This document shows positions 34,285-47,124 of a DNA stretch of 64,000 bases, one piece after another. Below the pieces are notes generated by a model. That model was given only the letters and a program-made list of their open reading frames with translations. It was not told the DNA's origin and did not search any database. The DNA comes from Ziziphus jujuba. Taxonomy: Eukaryota > Streptophyta > Magnoliopsida > Rosales > Rhamnaceae. A program made the translations under genes and the position numbers. Position 1 is the first letter of the stretch, and each line of letters begins with the position of its first letter. The stretch lies in NCBI RefSeq assembly GCF_031755915.1, contig NC_083390.1, positions 17,081,001 through 17,145,000 on the forward strand, written 5' to 3'.

Positions 34285-34523
34285 TCTAACCTTGGATTCG
34301 GCCTACCTTTTGATGTTTCCAACATGTCCATCATTTGATCTAAGTGATCAAAGTGAGCATTCATCCGCTGTAATTGCTCCATGACTGCCATCATGTCCGT
34401 GTGCTCAACTCCACTTCCCGAAGCTCGGGAATCACCCTTGAATCCTATGGATTCCTCTTCCTTAATTCTTAATGGTGCATCTCCTCTTCTCACCCTTGAA
34501 TCTGCCATGTTAGTACCTGCCAT

Positions 34524-35596
34524 GTTAGTATGAATAACACAAAATAAAATAGAACCTCACCTAAATCACTTCCTTATGTGTTTCACTCAAACAAGGTCTT
34601 AACATTCCTGTTTGCACACTAGTTTCAGCTTTTGACCCTCTTTTAAGCTCACACACTCTTGCCTTTTTCCACTTAAAGAATAAACTCCAAGCTCTAATTA
34701 AAACATACTTAAACAGGAACTAGATCACAAGTGTACCTTAATTTAAACTTATCAATAAAACAGCAACTAAATCAAACAAATACTGAGTCGAATGAAAATA
34801 CCTATTCTCAGCTTTCTAAGCAAAAAAGGTAAATTTTGGCAATGAATTAAAAGCTACCCAGAATATTAACGATACAATAATTCAAGGAATAAATATAGAG
34901 AAATAAATTCAACCACGAACAAGAATCAAAGCGAATAAAAAGATAGGATAGTTGTTGGTTGTTGTTCATTGTAATTCAAGTTTTTGTATCAAATCCTTTA
35001 ACTAATTTTAATCTAAATAATTTTAGCACTCAAAAATACAAAATTTCAGTAGTAATATAAAATTCTTACAACTCCAAAATATCACAAACCGAATTTCCAG
35101 CTCAAACAAATTCACACTCCAAACTTCAACCAAAACCAGCCTTCTATTTTTTTTTTTTTTTTTGTTCGGCTTTTTCTTCTTCCTCTTTTTTTTCTTTTTC
35201 ATTATTCAGAGATATGAATCAACTAAAATAGCAAGAATTAACAACAAAATTGAAAATCCAACACCAAGATTCCACCAAACCATGACCTCATTCCAATAGT
35301 AACAAATTGCACAATTTTTAGATTTTTATAAAAAATATGCTTTCCAAACTCTCTTTTTTTTTCTTTTTTTTTAATATATGAATGTAGTTAATTAAGATTA
35401 AATTACTAAGAACAAAAATGAAAGATAACCAACAAAGTAGGAAGCAAAAAATTCGATAAAACAAAGAACCTAATTTCGGCTATGAATGATTTTTATTTTT
35501 TTTTAATATGCAAAATGTATGATGATAGAAGCAACCTTAAGCTAATGCTAAAATTGTAGATTAACACAAAATAAATAAAACCTGAACAAAATCTTG
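34524..35596 (-). other. Untranslated leader of element C
   Basis: About 1.07 kb without coding potential, with T runs on the plus strand at 35145-35163 and 35353-35371, in the same order as in A and B. Confidence 0.7.
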
Positions 35597-35608
35597 GCTT
35601 TGATACCA
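35597..35608 (-). other. Primer-binding site of element C
   Basis: GCTTTGATACCA, complement of TGGTATCAAAGC: one mismatch (G to A) to the tRNA-Met site, two bases from the LTR. Confidence 0.88.
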
Positions 35609-35610
35609 AA

Positions 35611-36747
35611 TGATATGAATCTAGGTCGACTTTTGCCTAAACCCGTATTATATTAGGCCGGGATCTCAATTAAGTTCAAGTTCTTATGGAAAAACCTTAA
35701 CCCCTAACTAACCTATTATTAGAAACCTTGGTATAATGAAGACGCCACAACAGATCATGTAAGTCCTATTGATAAGTCAAAACTAAAACACTCACTCTCT
35801 AATGGTGTTTTAGGTGTTCAAAAAGAAATAAGAGAATTCTACCTCACAATTAATTTTCTAAATAATGTTAAAGGTATGTTCTTACTCACAATTAAACCCT
35901 TAAATAGGCTAGAGTCACAAAACAATAAACCCTAAAAATTTAGGTTAAAACCAGCCACCAAAGAGAAAAGGAAACATGTTAGCCTATTCTCACACTACTT
36001 TCCTAATCTAATTTGTATTAATTAATTCCTTTATTTTGAATTAGGAATTAATTAATTTACAATTAAAATAATAAAATAATAATTTTCCTAAGTTGATTTG
36101 TCCAGAAAAATAAATAAATGAAACCAAAATAAAAGCTAGTTTCCTAATACAAAATACAATATTCAAATTAGGAAACTAGTTGACTAGTTTGACAACTAAA
36201 CTAACTTTGACCATTCTCCAGCTTATTTGAGCTCCAAATCATTTTCCATATACTGTGCAGGATGTCAAATATGATTAATAATGATTCTCACATGTTGCCC
36301 ATTGATTGGAACAAGTCAAACTTGCTTGAACAATAAGAAAAGTCAAAGTCAGCGGCTAACCATCACATTTTCGGCCAAATTGAGATGCTATCTGTACAAG
36401 CTGATTTTAGGTGCTTTTGATTCTACCTTTCATGATTCCATGGCCTCTAAGAGATATTCATTGAATCCATGAAGTGTTGGAACCATTTTTTGCTACCCGG
36501 ATTCCATATTTGCACTAAAACAACTACCCGGATCCGTAACAGCTTCCACCACATGGATGCTTAAAACAGGCTTTGTATCTTTGGATATTATCAATTCTTT
36601 TTGAGAATTAATTACTCCCTGTATAAGGCAGCCATTGTTTTCTTAAACCACTTACCTTAAGTTCTAGTGATTGGCCCGGTCTTCATCCATATCGGATTGA
36701 CACCAAAATGGGTAGTCGATTGTACGGACATGGGTGGATTCTAATCA
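35611..36747 (-). repeat. 5' LTR of element C (1137 bp)
   Basis: TGATATGAATCTAGG...GGATTCTAATCA followed by the duplication ACTTG. A TATA-like CTATTTAAGGG (minus strand) lies at 35897-35908. The pol-tail coding segment is recognisable (GVINSQ, VLSIHVVEAVTDPGS) but broken. Confidence 0.93.
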
Positions 36748-38689
36748 ACTTGATCCTAAACACGTATTAAATTAGCCTAGATTGAAATTAAGTTTAGATT
36801 ATAATGATCACCTTGACTCCTAATCAACTTGTGATTAGAAACCTTAGTATATTGAAGATGTCACAATAGGTTATGGAATGTCCTATTGATAAGTCAAGCT
36901 AGAACACTAGTTCTTTAATGGACTTCTATATGTTCTAAGAAAACAAAGAAAAATCTTTCTCACAATAAATTTTATGTATAAATAATGCTCTGAATATTAT
37001 TAAGAAAATAAACCTTTAAATAGGTTAAAGTTATAAAAATCAAAACCCTAAATCAATAGGTAAAATCGGCTATAAAGTGAAACCAATGATGTGGCCGAAT
37101 TTAATATACCTTTCCTAATTTAATTTATATTAATTAACTCCTTCATTTTTAATGAGGAATTAATTTAGAATCAAAAATATTAAACATTAACCTTCATAAA
37201 TTAAGTTGTCCAGAAAATAAATAAATAAAAACAAAAAAAAACTATTTCCTAAAAACAAAAGTCAAATTTCATATTTGGAAAGTATCTAACTGACTTTCCA
37301 AATAATCTGTCTTCATCTAATCACCAACTAGTTAGACTCCAAATTAGATCCAATATGCCATATAGGGTCCCTAATAGAATTAGAACTGGTTCCCACATGT
37401 TGCCATTGATTGGAATGATCAAAGCTTGCTTGGATTCCAAGAAAAGTCCTTCACAGTGCAAAAACAAGTAAAATCGGCCATGTTGAATCTTGTGCACCTT
37501 CATGTGTGCTTGAACACTTCTTTCATTGCCTTGACATGAGTTTGTGATGTCTTAGAAAGCTCAAGCACATTCATAAACTTGCAAACTCATCCCTTGCTAC
37601 CCGAAGTCCTCAAATGCACCAAAACAGCTTCCAGGGTCCATTTCTCCCTTCACAACTTTGATGTTCATCATGGGCTTAGAATCTTCTAGCATGATCATGC
37701 CTTCTTGAGATTTAATTACTTCCTATATGAAACTAACAAGATTGTCCTTAAACCTCCGATCTTGAGCTCTAGTAATTGGTCTAGCCCTTAGTTGCACAAG
37801 ATCAGCACCTCGGCGTGTAGTTGATGATAGGGGTTTGGGTGAGTTCTCATCAATGTGGACACCCCCTCACTTTTCTTCTTCTTCTCTTCCCCTCTCTCTC
37901 TCTCTTCACCCCTCAAAAATGGTTTCTCTCTGCTCTCTCTCTCTTTTTCTCCCCTCTCAGGTTGGCCAGAATTGATGAATTTCTCCCCTCTCGGTTGCCG
38001 GCATCTCCCAGTCCCCAGCAAGCTTGACCGCCAAAGTTTGTGACCGGTCAGCTGGCGACACGACCATATTGGGCTGTGGAAGCCGATAATGACTATTTCT
38101 CTTCTCCGGTTAATCCGTTGTGTTTTGCCATGCTTAGGCTGCACCACCCCCAGCATCCAACAGCCTATCATGTTAACTTCACCAAGGGGTGCTCCAATCA
38201 CGAAGGAAACTGCCAATGTGCCAAAAAATGGCCTTGGAAGTTGGCGGTGGGCACATCGTCCAACCATTGGATTTCGGCCATGTCTGGCCTTGTTCTCAGA
38301 CTCTTGCCCCCTGAAGTTGATGGTGGCCTTCAATTGGTCAAATTTGAGCTCCTTCATGGCATACAAGGGGGGGCGAGTTGGCAACAATTTCTGATCAAAA
38401 TTTTGGCCACCGCCGGTGATTTCAAGCCAATCAAAGTTAGTATTTTATTCCCCATTTCTTTAGGTTTACATTAATACCTTGTTTGCGAATTATGGATGTA
38501 TATTTGAAATGTTGCCATTTTTGAGTATATGTTGTATTTAATATGGTAATTGTATTAAATTGTCTATGTATGTATATTATTATATATAATAATCATGTAT
38601 GATTATATGCATATATATTTGTAATGCACATTCCTATATATATATGCGCAAGTATGTGTGCGTACTCTCTTGGCATGTGTATAGATGCT

Positions 38690-38866
38690 TATATGTATAT
38701 ATATATATATATATATTTTGAGTATATGAATATATGTACATATATTAAAAGAATTGTACATATATATATGAGGACCTATATGTGTGGATATATGTGATTA
38801 TGTATATTTATGTATACCAATGTACGTTATTTGTGTGTATATATATATATATATATATTTTTGTAA

Positions 38867-38902
<36 letters not shown>

Positions 38903-38966
38903 GGGTATGTATTTATTTGTTAAAAGGATTTTGTTATGTATATAGACGAATATATATATTTATGTA
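38690..38966. repeat. Compound TA / CA microsatellite
   Basis: (TA)n at 38696-38716 and 38838-38858, then (CA)n at 38869-38889 followed by (TA)n, all in the Del-like LTR. Confidence 0.9.
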
Positions 38967-40237
38967 AGTAAAAACGAGTGTATACATATGTTTGTGTTAT
39001 TTAGAATTTCGAAGGATAGTATGTCTGTTCTAAATTTAAGAAATTGTTGTTGGTTTTACTATATTTGTTACATAAAATTTATTATATGATCTTGGAAAAC
39101 TTATTTGTGACTATTTATTGTTGAAAATATTATTAAAATTTTACTATTATATTTGCTTTGCATAATAAAATGTATTTGTGTGAAATTAAGTTATATTTAA
39201 ATTTTATGTAATTTAATATAAATTTGTATAAAAAAATTTTAAGGATTAAGGAAGAATAAGAATTTTTAGTATATATAATATATTTTGTATTCGGATAAAT
39301 GTGGAATTAAGATTAATTTGGTAATAACTAATTTCATAAAATTGTTAGATTTATATGTTGTCTAAAATAAGTAATTATAAAGTTTTATGGGTTTGGTAAA
39401 AGTATATAAACCTGGTTGTATTTTATTAAATTTTGGTATTTATAATATTATAAATTCTATACTATATGTGTTTGTTAGCCCGCAAGTTTGTATGGTCATC
39501 CTATGGGATACCATGGATATGAGGGTTGGTAGGTATAATGCATAGCACCTGACACCACTGGTATATAGTGTGGTGCATTACGTTGTTATGATTTTAGACA
39601 CACCATATAGTACTTATATTTTGTACTATATTATTAATTAGCATGCAAGTATATAGGATCTTCCTGTGGGAGCCATGGACCTGAGAGTTGATAGATATAA
39701 TGCATAGTGAGCATCAGTCGCTCCCCTTCATGGCCAGGATGATTGTTGTTAGCATCGGCACCATTGGGATGCCAAGGCAACCATTTGTAGGTTTATCTCT
39801 TTAGCGTCCCCGTTAGATTGTATTCAAGATGCTGAGTACTATCTGACACCACTAGTATATTATATGGTGCATCAAGTATCTTTTTCATGTAGACGTATAT
39901 ATATGTATTTATATTATATTATGTTTGTATGTATCACACCATACGGGGGCAACAGTCCAATTCAGCCCATGTATAGCTTAGCTTCGTAACTTTGTTGCCT
40001 ACAAACTCAAGGGTTGGATGGCCATCATAGCCAATCATCCTGGACCATATTCGTAGTAGAGTATCGGCGACAGCCAATATCATAGAATCGCATATTAGCA
40101 TGTTATATGGTATCGTACACACCTATGACACGAGTGTGCATATTTCATATGAATCTTAAAATTTTATTTTACTTCATTTTATCTTACCTATTCATGATTA
40201 TGATTTTATAATATTATCCTTATTTTCCTTTATTATT

Positions 40238-40581
40238 ATTGTTGTTGTTGTTGTTGTTATTAATATTGTTATTGTTATTATTGTTATTATTTATTTATTT
40301 ATTTATTATTGATTGTCATTATTATTATTATCATCATCATCATTATTATTAATATCGTTATTTTCATTATTATTAATATTGTAGTTGTTATTATTATTTA
40401 TTATGATTATTTTTATTGTTATTTTCATTATATATTATTATTATTATCATTATTATTGCTGTTACTATTTTTATTATGGGTATTTACATCAAAATTGTTG
40501 TTAATTATTATCGTAATTGTTATTATTAATTATTGTGATTATTATTGTTGTTGTGTTGTTGTGTTGTTGTTGTTGTTGTTA

Positions 40582-40612
<31 letters not shown>

Positions 40613-40620
40613 TACTTTTA
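40238..40620. repeat. ATT/GTT trinucleotide-rich tract
   Basis: Nearly pure (TTA/TTG/ATC)n over about 380 bases. It translates as a Leu/Ile/Val run in any frame and is not a gene. Confidence 0.9.
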
Positions 40621-40999
40621 TTTTATGGTAGCCTTCAAGCAAGTATCACAACATACGGGTAAGGACGATAGTCATCGGTCAATTATAATAGCCCTTGGGC
40701 AAGTTGTAGTCTTCGGGCAGGTATGGTAGCTCTCGGATAGGTATAGTAGCTTTTAGGTAGGTATGGTTATATGATAGCCCTTGGGCAAGTTGTACTAATA
40801 CTATTATTATCATTATTATCATTAATAAAATAAAAGCTATTATTATTGTTATTGTGGTCGTTGTTTTGTTACCCTTCTTTCTAAATTTATACATTGGTGA
40901 GTTCCTAAAACAATATAGAGATATAGAATTGTACTAAATGCATGGTGTGAATGAACATGAATATTTAAAAATATCATTTGTTTGTCAAGTTGTTTCTTA

Positions 41000-41030
<31 letters not shown>

Positions 41031-41250
41031 TATGTTATTGAAGCGTGGCCTTTTGTGGAATATTTTGTAGTAAGGTGGTAGGAATAAGGTAGTAAGATAT
41101 AGAAACTTGTCCTTATGCAATAAATTTTTAGGGCATGCTTAACCCTTAAGGGAGATACTGTCAACTTTCAGTAAGACGGTCCGGTAGGGTTTCCCCTAGG
41201 ATCAAGGCTTACCTAGGATTCCGTAAAGGGATTCTGGATGAGTCCTGACA

Positions 41251-44200
41251 GTTAAGCACATAGAGCATTTTGCTAAGGCTATGGCAAGTGGTATGCGTAC
41301 TAACCCTTTGGTTTACATAATGAAGGAGGTTAGAAAGTTGGATGTAGTGACATTTGAAGACATCACTGATCCATTAGCAGCATTGGCTTGGTTAGCTATA
41401 GTTGAAAAGATTTTTGAGATAGGCATGTAGTGTCCTAATGAGAACAAGGTTAGGTTTACCAGTTTGCTTTTGAAAGTTAATGCGTGCACTTAGTGGTTGG
41501 ACAGCGAGTAATATGGGATCATATATGGGAGCAATTCAAAGAGGCCTTTGATGCTGGATTTTGTTCTCTAGCCTATAAAAGTCCAAGAGGTTAGAGTTTG
41601 AGAGATTGATTCAGAGGACTATGTCTATTGTAAAGCATGAGAAGAAGTTCAAAGAGCTATCACAGTTTAAACTTTTCATGATTTCTGATGATGTCGTGAA
41701 GAAGTAGAAGTTCTTGAATGGGTTAAGTGAGTATGTGTCTCAGGAGCTTATATCCTACTTATCAGGCTATGTGAGAGGCAGCTTTATAGTTTGAAGCTTA
41801 GATGGATATGCATAGGCCTCAACGACAACCTTTGGGATGGTACATCTTCGAGCACTCCTAGGTAGGGGTCATCCAAGAAGAGCAGCTTATGGATTTCGAA
41901 TATTGTGGATTTCGCCATTATAGGCAATACTGGGATTTTACTGTATACTTTGTAGCATTTATGGCAAATTTCATATAGGGGTATGCCAAAGTGGCGCTGG
42001 GTGTTTATACTATGGACAGCATGGCCATTTTAAGGAGTATCCTTTTCGATTTAAAGGTGGTATGAAGGCTTTTGGGTTTAGCTATCCATATCAGCAGACT
42101 AAGTTTTATCGGCAGATTTATCTTATTGGTAAACCGATTTTGGCTACTCATAATAGCAGAGTAGCAGTGTTGGCAGCAAGGTCCTTAGATAGGACAAGTT
42201 TATGCTACTTCTTTTGGTAATAGAGCATCAACAGCACTTAAAGGTTTAGGCATTGCTCAGCAAGGATGACCACTAGCTATAGAGTCTTTTTGATGATATA
42301 ATAGGAGGCTATAACGACACCTAATGTGGTTACAGGTATGATATCAATTCTTATGGTTATAGGTATGATATCGATTCTTAGCTTGGCATCTGCATTCTTA
42401 TTGATCATGAAGCTATGCATTCTTCTATATCACATAGTCGAGTAGCTTGGGTGGGTAGAGATTTTGTTCCTTTATATGCAAGTATAGAGGTTCCCACACA
42501 TACAGAAGAGTCATTGTGGCCAACTTAAGTGTGAAAGGGGTGTATGATCACCATTAGTTGTCAAGTGATGGAGGCAAACTTGAGTTGAAGCTCTAAGGGT
42601 CAAATATTATTTTTAAGGATAGATTATATTGCAGCCAATAATGCCTCTGTGGATTGTCTCAAAACGAAAGTCACCGTTAGGCCACCAGATTTACTTAATG
42701 TTTTATTTTGTTGGGAGCGTAAGATTCCTCTTTTACACTTGGTTTCTGTTCTGGTTGCTTGTCATATGCCTGAAAAATGGTATAAGGGATTTTTAGCACA
42801 CATCATTGATGCTTGAGCCAATGAGATGAGGCTTGAGGATGTTCGGGTAGTGTGAGACTTCTTATTTTGTATGCTAGTTGTATCTCACTACCACTATATT
42901 GAATGGCCTCAGAAAAGTTGAAGTAGTTGAAGACTTAGTTGTAGAAGTTAGTGGATAAGGGGTTTGTGAGACCAAGTGTATCTCCTTAGGGTACACCAGC
43001 TTTCTTTGTGAAGAACCGGTATCCTTATAGGTAACTAAATAAGATTATTGTGCAGAACCAATATCCTTAACCATGCATTAATGATTTGTTTGATTAGCTA
43101 CAGGGTGCCATGCTGCTTTCCAAGATTGAATTGAGATTAAGGTATCACCAGTTGAGAATTAAGGAATATGATATCTTTAAAACTACTTTTAGGACTCGAT
43201 ATAGACATATGAGTTCATGGTGATATCCTTTGATTTAACCAATATTATTGTAAGGATCTTATGAATAGGATTTTTCTCCCGTCTTTGATCAATTCATCAT
43301 AGATTTTATTGACAATATCTTGGTGTATTCTTAGAGTAAGGAGGAGCATGAGAAGCATTTGAGGTTGATCTTATAGACTTTGAGGGAGCATTAATTGTAT
43401 GCTAAATTTAGCAAGTGCAAGTTTTGGTTGGATAGATGGGCTTCCTCGGGTAAGTCTTTTTTACTTATGGCATTTATGTGGATCCTCAAAAGATGAAAGT
43501 GATGTTGAATTAGGAGTAGCTTATTACAATGGCTAAGGTGCAAAGTTTCCTAAGTTTAGCACTGTTTATTGAGGGGTTCTCTAAAAAAGTAGGACCATTT
43601 CACTATCTAAGGCAATGACAAGTTTAATGCTTACAATGATGCTTCACACCAAGGCTTAAGATGTCTATTGATGTAGCATAAGACAGTAGTGGTTTATGTT
43701 TCAAGGCAATTGAAGAAATAGGGGTTGAATTATCTTACTCATGACTTTGAGATTGCAATAGTAATCTTAGCTTTGAAGACTTGGAAAGATTACTTTTATA
43801 AAGCTGTGTCAAAGTTACACCAGCCGTAAAAGATTTAAATATTTGTTTACATAGAAATACTTAAGACAAAGGAGATGGACAGAGCTATTTAAGGATTATG
43901 ATTATACCATTGACTACCACCTTAGTAGGGCAAATATTATAGTTAATGTATTGAAAGGCTACAAGTTTTTTGACATACGTGTGGATAATGTAGCTTCCTT
44001 TAACGATAAAGTTGTGGAAGTTAGAAGTTGTGTTGAGGATGGACCCACAAAGAGCTTTTTTAGCTAGTTTTAGAGTTCAACCTATACTTCTTGATTGCAT
44101 TCTTCATGCCAACTTCATGATCCCGTTTTGATGAAGTTGAGAGGCATGGTTGCAGAGGGTTCAACCATACAATTCATAGATAAAGATGATGAAGCTTTGG

Positions 44201-45469
44201 TTATGGTTACCAGACTTTTCGCTCTTGTAAATGAGGGACTAAAGAGGGAGATTCTTGATAAGGCTCATAACACATCATATACCATGCATCTTAGAGGCAC
44301 CTAGATATATCCCACTTTATAAGAGTATCATTGGTGGTGAAGGATGAAAAAAAGGTTATCGATTATGTATCTAAATGTCTAGTATGTCAGTAGGTGAAGG
44401 CAGAGACGCAAAAGCATTCAAGACTTTTGCATCTTTTGTTTATCCCAGTATAGAAGTGGGAGTATATCACTATGGACTTCACATTCACATTCCTCGTACT
44501 CAGTCAGGCCATAATGGTATTTGGGCAATTATTGACAGATTCATGAAATCCACTCACTTGTTACCGATTCTTAAGATTTCTACATTGCAGGAATTGACCA
44601 AACTTTATGTGAAAGAGATTGTAAGTTTACACAGAGTTCTTATGTCTATAATCTTAGATAAGAACACCCTATTCACATAGGTTTTCGAGGAGTCTATAGG
44701 TAGCTTTAGGTACTAAGCTACATTTTAGTACCACTTTCCACCCACAAATAGATGGGCCATCAGAAAGAATTATACAAATATTGGAGGATATCTTGAGGTC
44801 TTGTATTTTACAGTTTAAGGGGACTTGGAAGTCTCTCCTTCCTTTGCAGAGTTGACCTATCAAAACACTTATAATTTAAGCATTGGTATGGGATCTTATG
44901 AGGCATTGAAAAGGAGGCAGTGTAGGACTCTTATATGTTGAAGTGAGGTTCAATATTGGCAACCCAAAGGTCTTCACTATGTACAATGTACAATCGATAA
45001 AGTTAGGATCATTCGTGGAAGGTTGAAGGCTGCTTAAGATAGGCAGAATAATTATGTAGATGTTAGAAGAAAGGACCTTGATTTTAGGTTAAAGATAAAG
45101 TGTTTTTAAAGCTGTTGCCATGGAAAAGTGTATTGCATTTTGGGATGCAAGCGAGCTCTCCTGAATTCATGATGCTTTTCATGTGATATACTTTGCAGGT
45201 ATAGACTGGACCCTTTACATGTGTTAGAGACTCAGCAGATTTAACTAAGAAAAGACTTATCTTATGAGGGGCAGTCAATACAAATCTTTGAGTGTAGAGA
45301 TCCGAAGCTTTTTACTAAGACCATACCCTTAGTTAAGGTCTTGTGGAAGAACCACGTAATAGGGGAGGCTACATTGGAGCTAAAGGACCAAATTCAAAGT
45401 CAACATCCACACCTTTTCCAGCACTAAGCTACTAATTTTGTGGACGAAATTTCTTTAAAGGGAATAGGT
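41251..45469 (+). pseudogene. Del/Tekay-like gag-pol remnant with chromodomain trace
   Basis: Dozens of stops, but the order of domains can be followed. Gag at 41280-41560 (VRKLDVVTFEDITDPLAALAW, EKIFEIGM); RT at 42960-43450 ([34 protein letters not shown]); RNase H at 43600-43860 (SRQLKK, LTHDFEIAIVILALKTWKDY); integrase at 44060-44960 (CLVCQ, ITMDFTF, FSTTFHPQIDG, AELTYQNTYNLSIGM); SH3-like and chromodomain region at 45090-45430 (VFLKLLPWK, LVKVLWKNHVIGEATLELKD). Sequence ends at a polypurine-like AAAGGGAATAGG. The primer site and gag N-terminus are missing after the LTR end at 41250. It is an old, dead copy that cannot produce protein. Confidence 0.82.
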
Positions 45470-46250
45470 TGTGATGACCTATCCCAAAATTAGAAATTAG
45501 AATTTAAATTTTATTTGGTTTGATTGAAATCGATTAGTTGGACTTTTAGTGGGTCATAAGTTTGACTTTTTATTGGTCATAAATGGACAGCATGCCTAAT
45601 TCTGAGTTATAATTAGAAAGCTATAATTCTAAAAAATAATAAACAAATTAGGAAATACTGAAAAAGTCTTAAAATTCCTCCAAACTCATGAACCTGATCC
45701 GATCGGACTCACGACCATTTTGACGATGAACCTATTCCACTAGTTTCACCCATTTTCTGACGTCGGAACCACACATGATCCGGCCTTTTGGGCAGCCTGC
45801 TTTTAGGCAACCAAAATCTTCAAGTCGTATGGCCACTCACCACCGGATGTTATGAAACCATTTGGCGTACATCTGTTAACCATCCATTATTGTAAAGGGC
45901 ACAAGTTTGATTTCAAAAGTCACAACCTAATTCTCTCCTGGACTTTTACTGTTATTTTCCTTGAATATGGTTAGAGTAGCTTGAGAAAAACACTAATCTT
46001 ACTTGGGCATCAAAGGGCATGTGCTAACTCCACCACCAGTGTCCCTTGATCCCTTTCTTTTTGTCGCAGTTTATAGGTATGGAAGTCCCTAACGTTTTTG
46101 GTGAGACAACCTAAAGAAAGGTGCATTTGGGTCTTTGCACATTCTAGTGATAAGCTTCAAGAACATGCAATTGGGAAAAACCACCTTCATGACCTTCCCA
46201 AATTTCAACGACAATGCTAGATCTGTGATTAAAAAAAAGAAAAAACTTAT
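45470..46250 (+). repeat. Del-like 3' LTR, start and partial body
   Basis: TGTGATGACCTATCCC follows the polypurine tract. A GGACAGCATGCCTAAT block and a GATCCGGCC...CACCACCGG region match the layout of other LTRs of this clade. It is clearly diverged from the LTR that starts at 30183, so the two may belong to separate insertions. The far end is not identifiable; recognisable LTR sequence fades by about 46250. Confidence 0.5.
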
Positions 46251-46414
46251 TTTATCAAATTTATCTATTAAAATAAATTAATACTATTATGTTTATTTGA
46301 CTAAAAAATGAAAAATGTATATATAAAATATTGTTTGAAGGTTTTTATAGTTTAAACCTTATAGTGCTAATTATTTTGGTTTAGAATAGCAAAATATTAT
46401 TTGCGTTAAAAAAG

Positions 46415-46879
46415 AGGGTAATTGGCATTTTTAGTTCCTAAACAATATCCATATTTACAATTTAATTTTTGAACATTTTTTCCTGGCACTTTAATCTCTT
46501 AACTTCATATACTAGTGCATTTTTGTCCCTAGACTATTTTCTAGTTTAATTCTTAATGGTTTTGAGACATGCATTACACTTATTGTAACAGTTTTTGCCT
46601 TTAAACTATTTTTTAGTTTAATTTTTGGTAGTTTTGAGACATGCAGTATATTTAATGTAATTAGAAAATTAAAAAAAATTAGAAAATCAAACAACCCTGC
46701 ACGATCTTTGCATGTTGTTGAAGTATAATGCACATCATTAAACTACTAAAAAATAGATAAAAAAAAATTGTTAAGGGAACAAAATGTATCAAAAATTAAA
46801 GTTTAAAAATCGAAAAAAAGTTCAAGAAGTAAAGTATAACTATAAATAAAGTTCACGGACTAGTTGCGCCAATTACCCT
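46415..46879. mobile_element. MITE with long terminal inverted repeats (465 bp)
   Basis: AGGGTAATTGGC at 46415 is matched by GCCAATTACCCT ending at 46879. The inverted similarity continues imperfectly for about 100 bases (CTAAACAATATCCATATTTA versus GTGAACTTTATTTATAG...). Internally a TTTTCTAGTTTAATT...TTTTGAGACATGCA block occurs twice (about 46530 and 46610). Flanks are A-rich, so the duplication cannot be fixed. The ends are of Mutator-like type. Non-coding. Confidence 0.75.
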
Positions 46880-47124
46880 TAAAAAAAAAAAATTTTCATA
46901 AAACCATAAGCTTGTCAAGAACTTGTTTAATCCTTTGCAGGCATAATTATTAGGTAATGATAACGTGTATGATATAAATAATTTTTTAATAAATTTATTT
47001 GATTTTAGCTCTAGTTTTAATTCCTTTTATTTATATATATATATATATTTTTTCAATGCACATTGTATCACAACTTATTAATATATATTTATTTATGAAA
47101 ACCAAGGTTTTAAAAGGGTCTAGG

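Larger units (their letters stand above)
31700..34523 (-). pseudogene. Element C gag-protease pseudogene with pol deleted
   Basis: Starts at 34523 (MAGTNMADSRVRRGDAP). Order: acidic N-terminus, the inserted 283-bp element, Arg-Gly-rich stretch, gag core (YYKEMEMLMMRLSMNEE), CCHC knuckle with CFKCQG followed by a CGA-to-TGA stop near 33094, protease with DCG in place of DSG (32836-32844), Lys/Glu-rich linker, then EFDELDFCQNKHVFLGFVVIVFD and GDWVW. The last part fuses the end of an RT segment to the integrase C-terminus. Other stops include a CAA-to-TAA change between 33384 and 33395 (the same Gln codon that is mutated in B at 14485) and a CGA-to-TGA change near 33970. No polymerase is encoded. 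Confidence 0.88.
30675..36747 (-). mobile_element. Ty3/gypsy element C, non-autonomous (6073 bp)
   Basis: Complete structure: LTRs 30675-31812 (1138 bp) and 35611-36747 (1137 bp), exact duplication ACTTG (30670-30674, 36748-36752), primer site with one mismatch, leader, gag, protease remnant, integrase C-terminal piece, polypurine tract. RT, RNase H and most of integrase are absent, with the same fusion point as in A. LTRs differ at roughly one base in 15-20 over the stretch I compared by eye, so it is older than A. A 283-bp element lies inside its gag. The LTR lacks the A/B minisatellite and retains the ITRAQ-type coding tail. Confidence 0.94.
30652..37852 (-). mobile_element. Solo LTR D (1123 bp), itself split by element C
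   Basis: The first 23 bases (TGTTACAAACTTAGGTCGACTTG, 30652-30674) are separated from the rest (36753-37852) by C. Rejoined across C's duplication ACTTG they give one LTR of the A/B/C superfamily ending CTCATCA. Flanks ACATG (30647-30651) and ATGTG (37853-37857) agree at 3 of 5 positions, fitting a decayed target duplication. On the minus strand its start encodes a peptide with PITRAQDRRFKDN, the LTR-borne pol tail. Confidence 0.85.
37853..41250 (+). repeat. Del-like LTR, remaining 3.4 kb (plus)
   Basis: Continues the LTR begun at 30183. A pyrimidine-rich block (37865-37965) and GTTGCCGGCATC precede AT-rich sequence with microsatellites, then GGTATATAGTGTGGTGCAT-like repeats, a CTTCGGGCAGGTATGGTAGC array (40620-40760), and the clade's typical LTR end GACGGTCCGGTAGGG...GTCCTGACA at 41190-41250. 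Open frames near 37790-38470 on both strands are composition artefacts of this GC-richer part. Confidence 0.65.

Noticed and set aside
36721..36760. Initial reading of 36745-37852 as part of element C or as a tandem LTR
   Set aside because: The ACTTG duplication and the 23-base LTR start at 30652 show it is the remainder of a separate solo LTR that C split.
37788..38474. 199-codon minus-strand and 144-codon plus-strand open frames
   Set aside because: They overlap on opposite strands in the GC-richer, pyrimidine-rich part of a Del-like LTR, have low-complexity segments and match no domain.
40309..40894. Open frames of up to 117 codons on both strands, rich in Ile/Leu/Val/Tyr
   Set aside because: They are translations of a trinucleotide ATT/GTT tract; no codon structure or domain.
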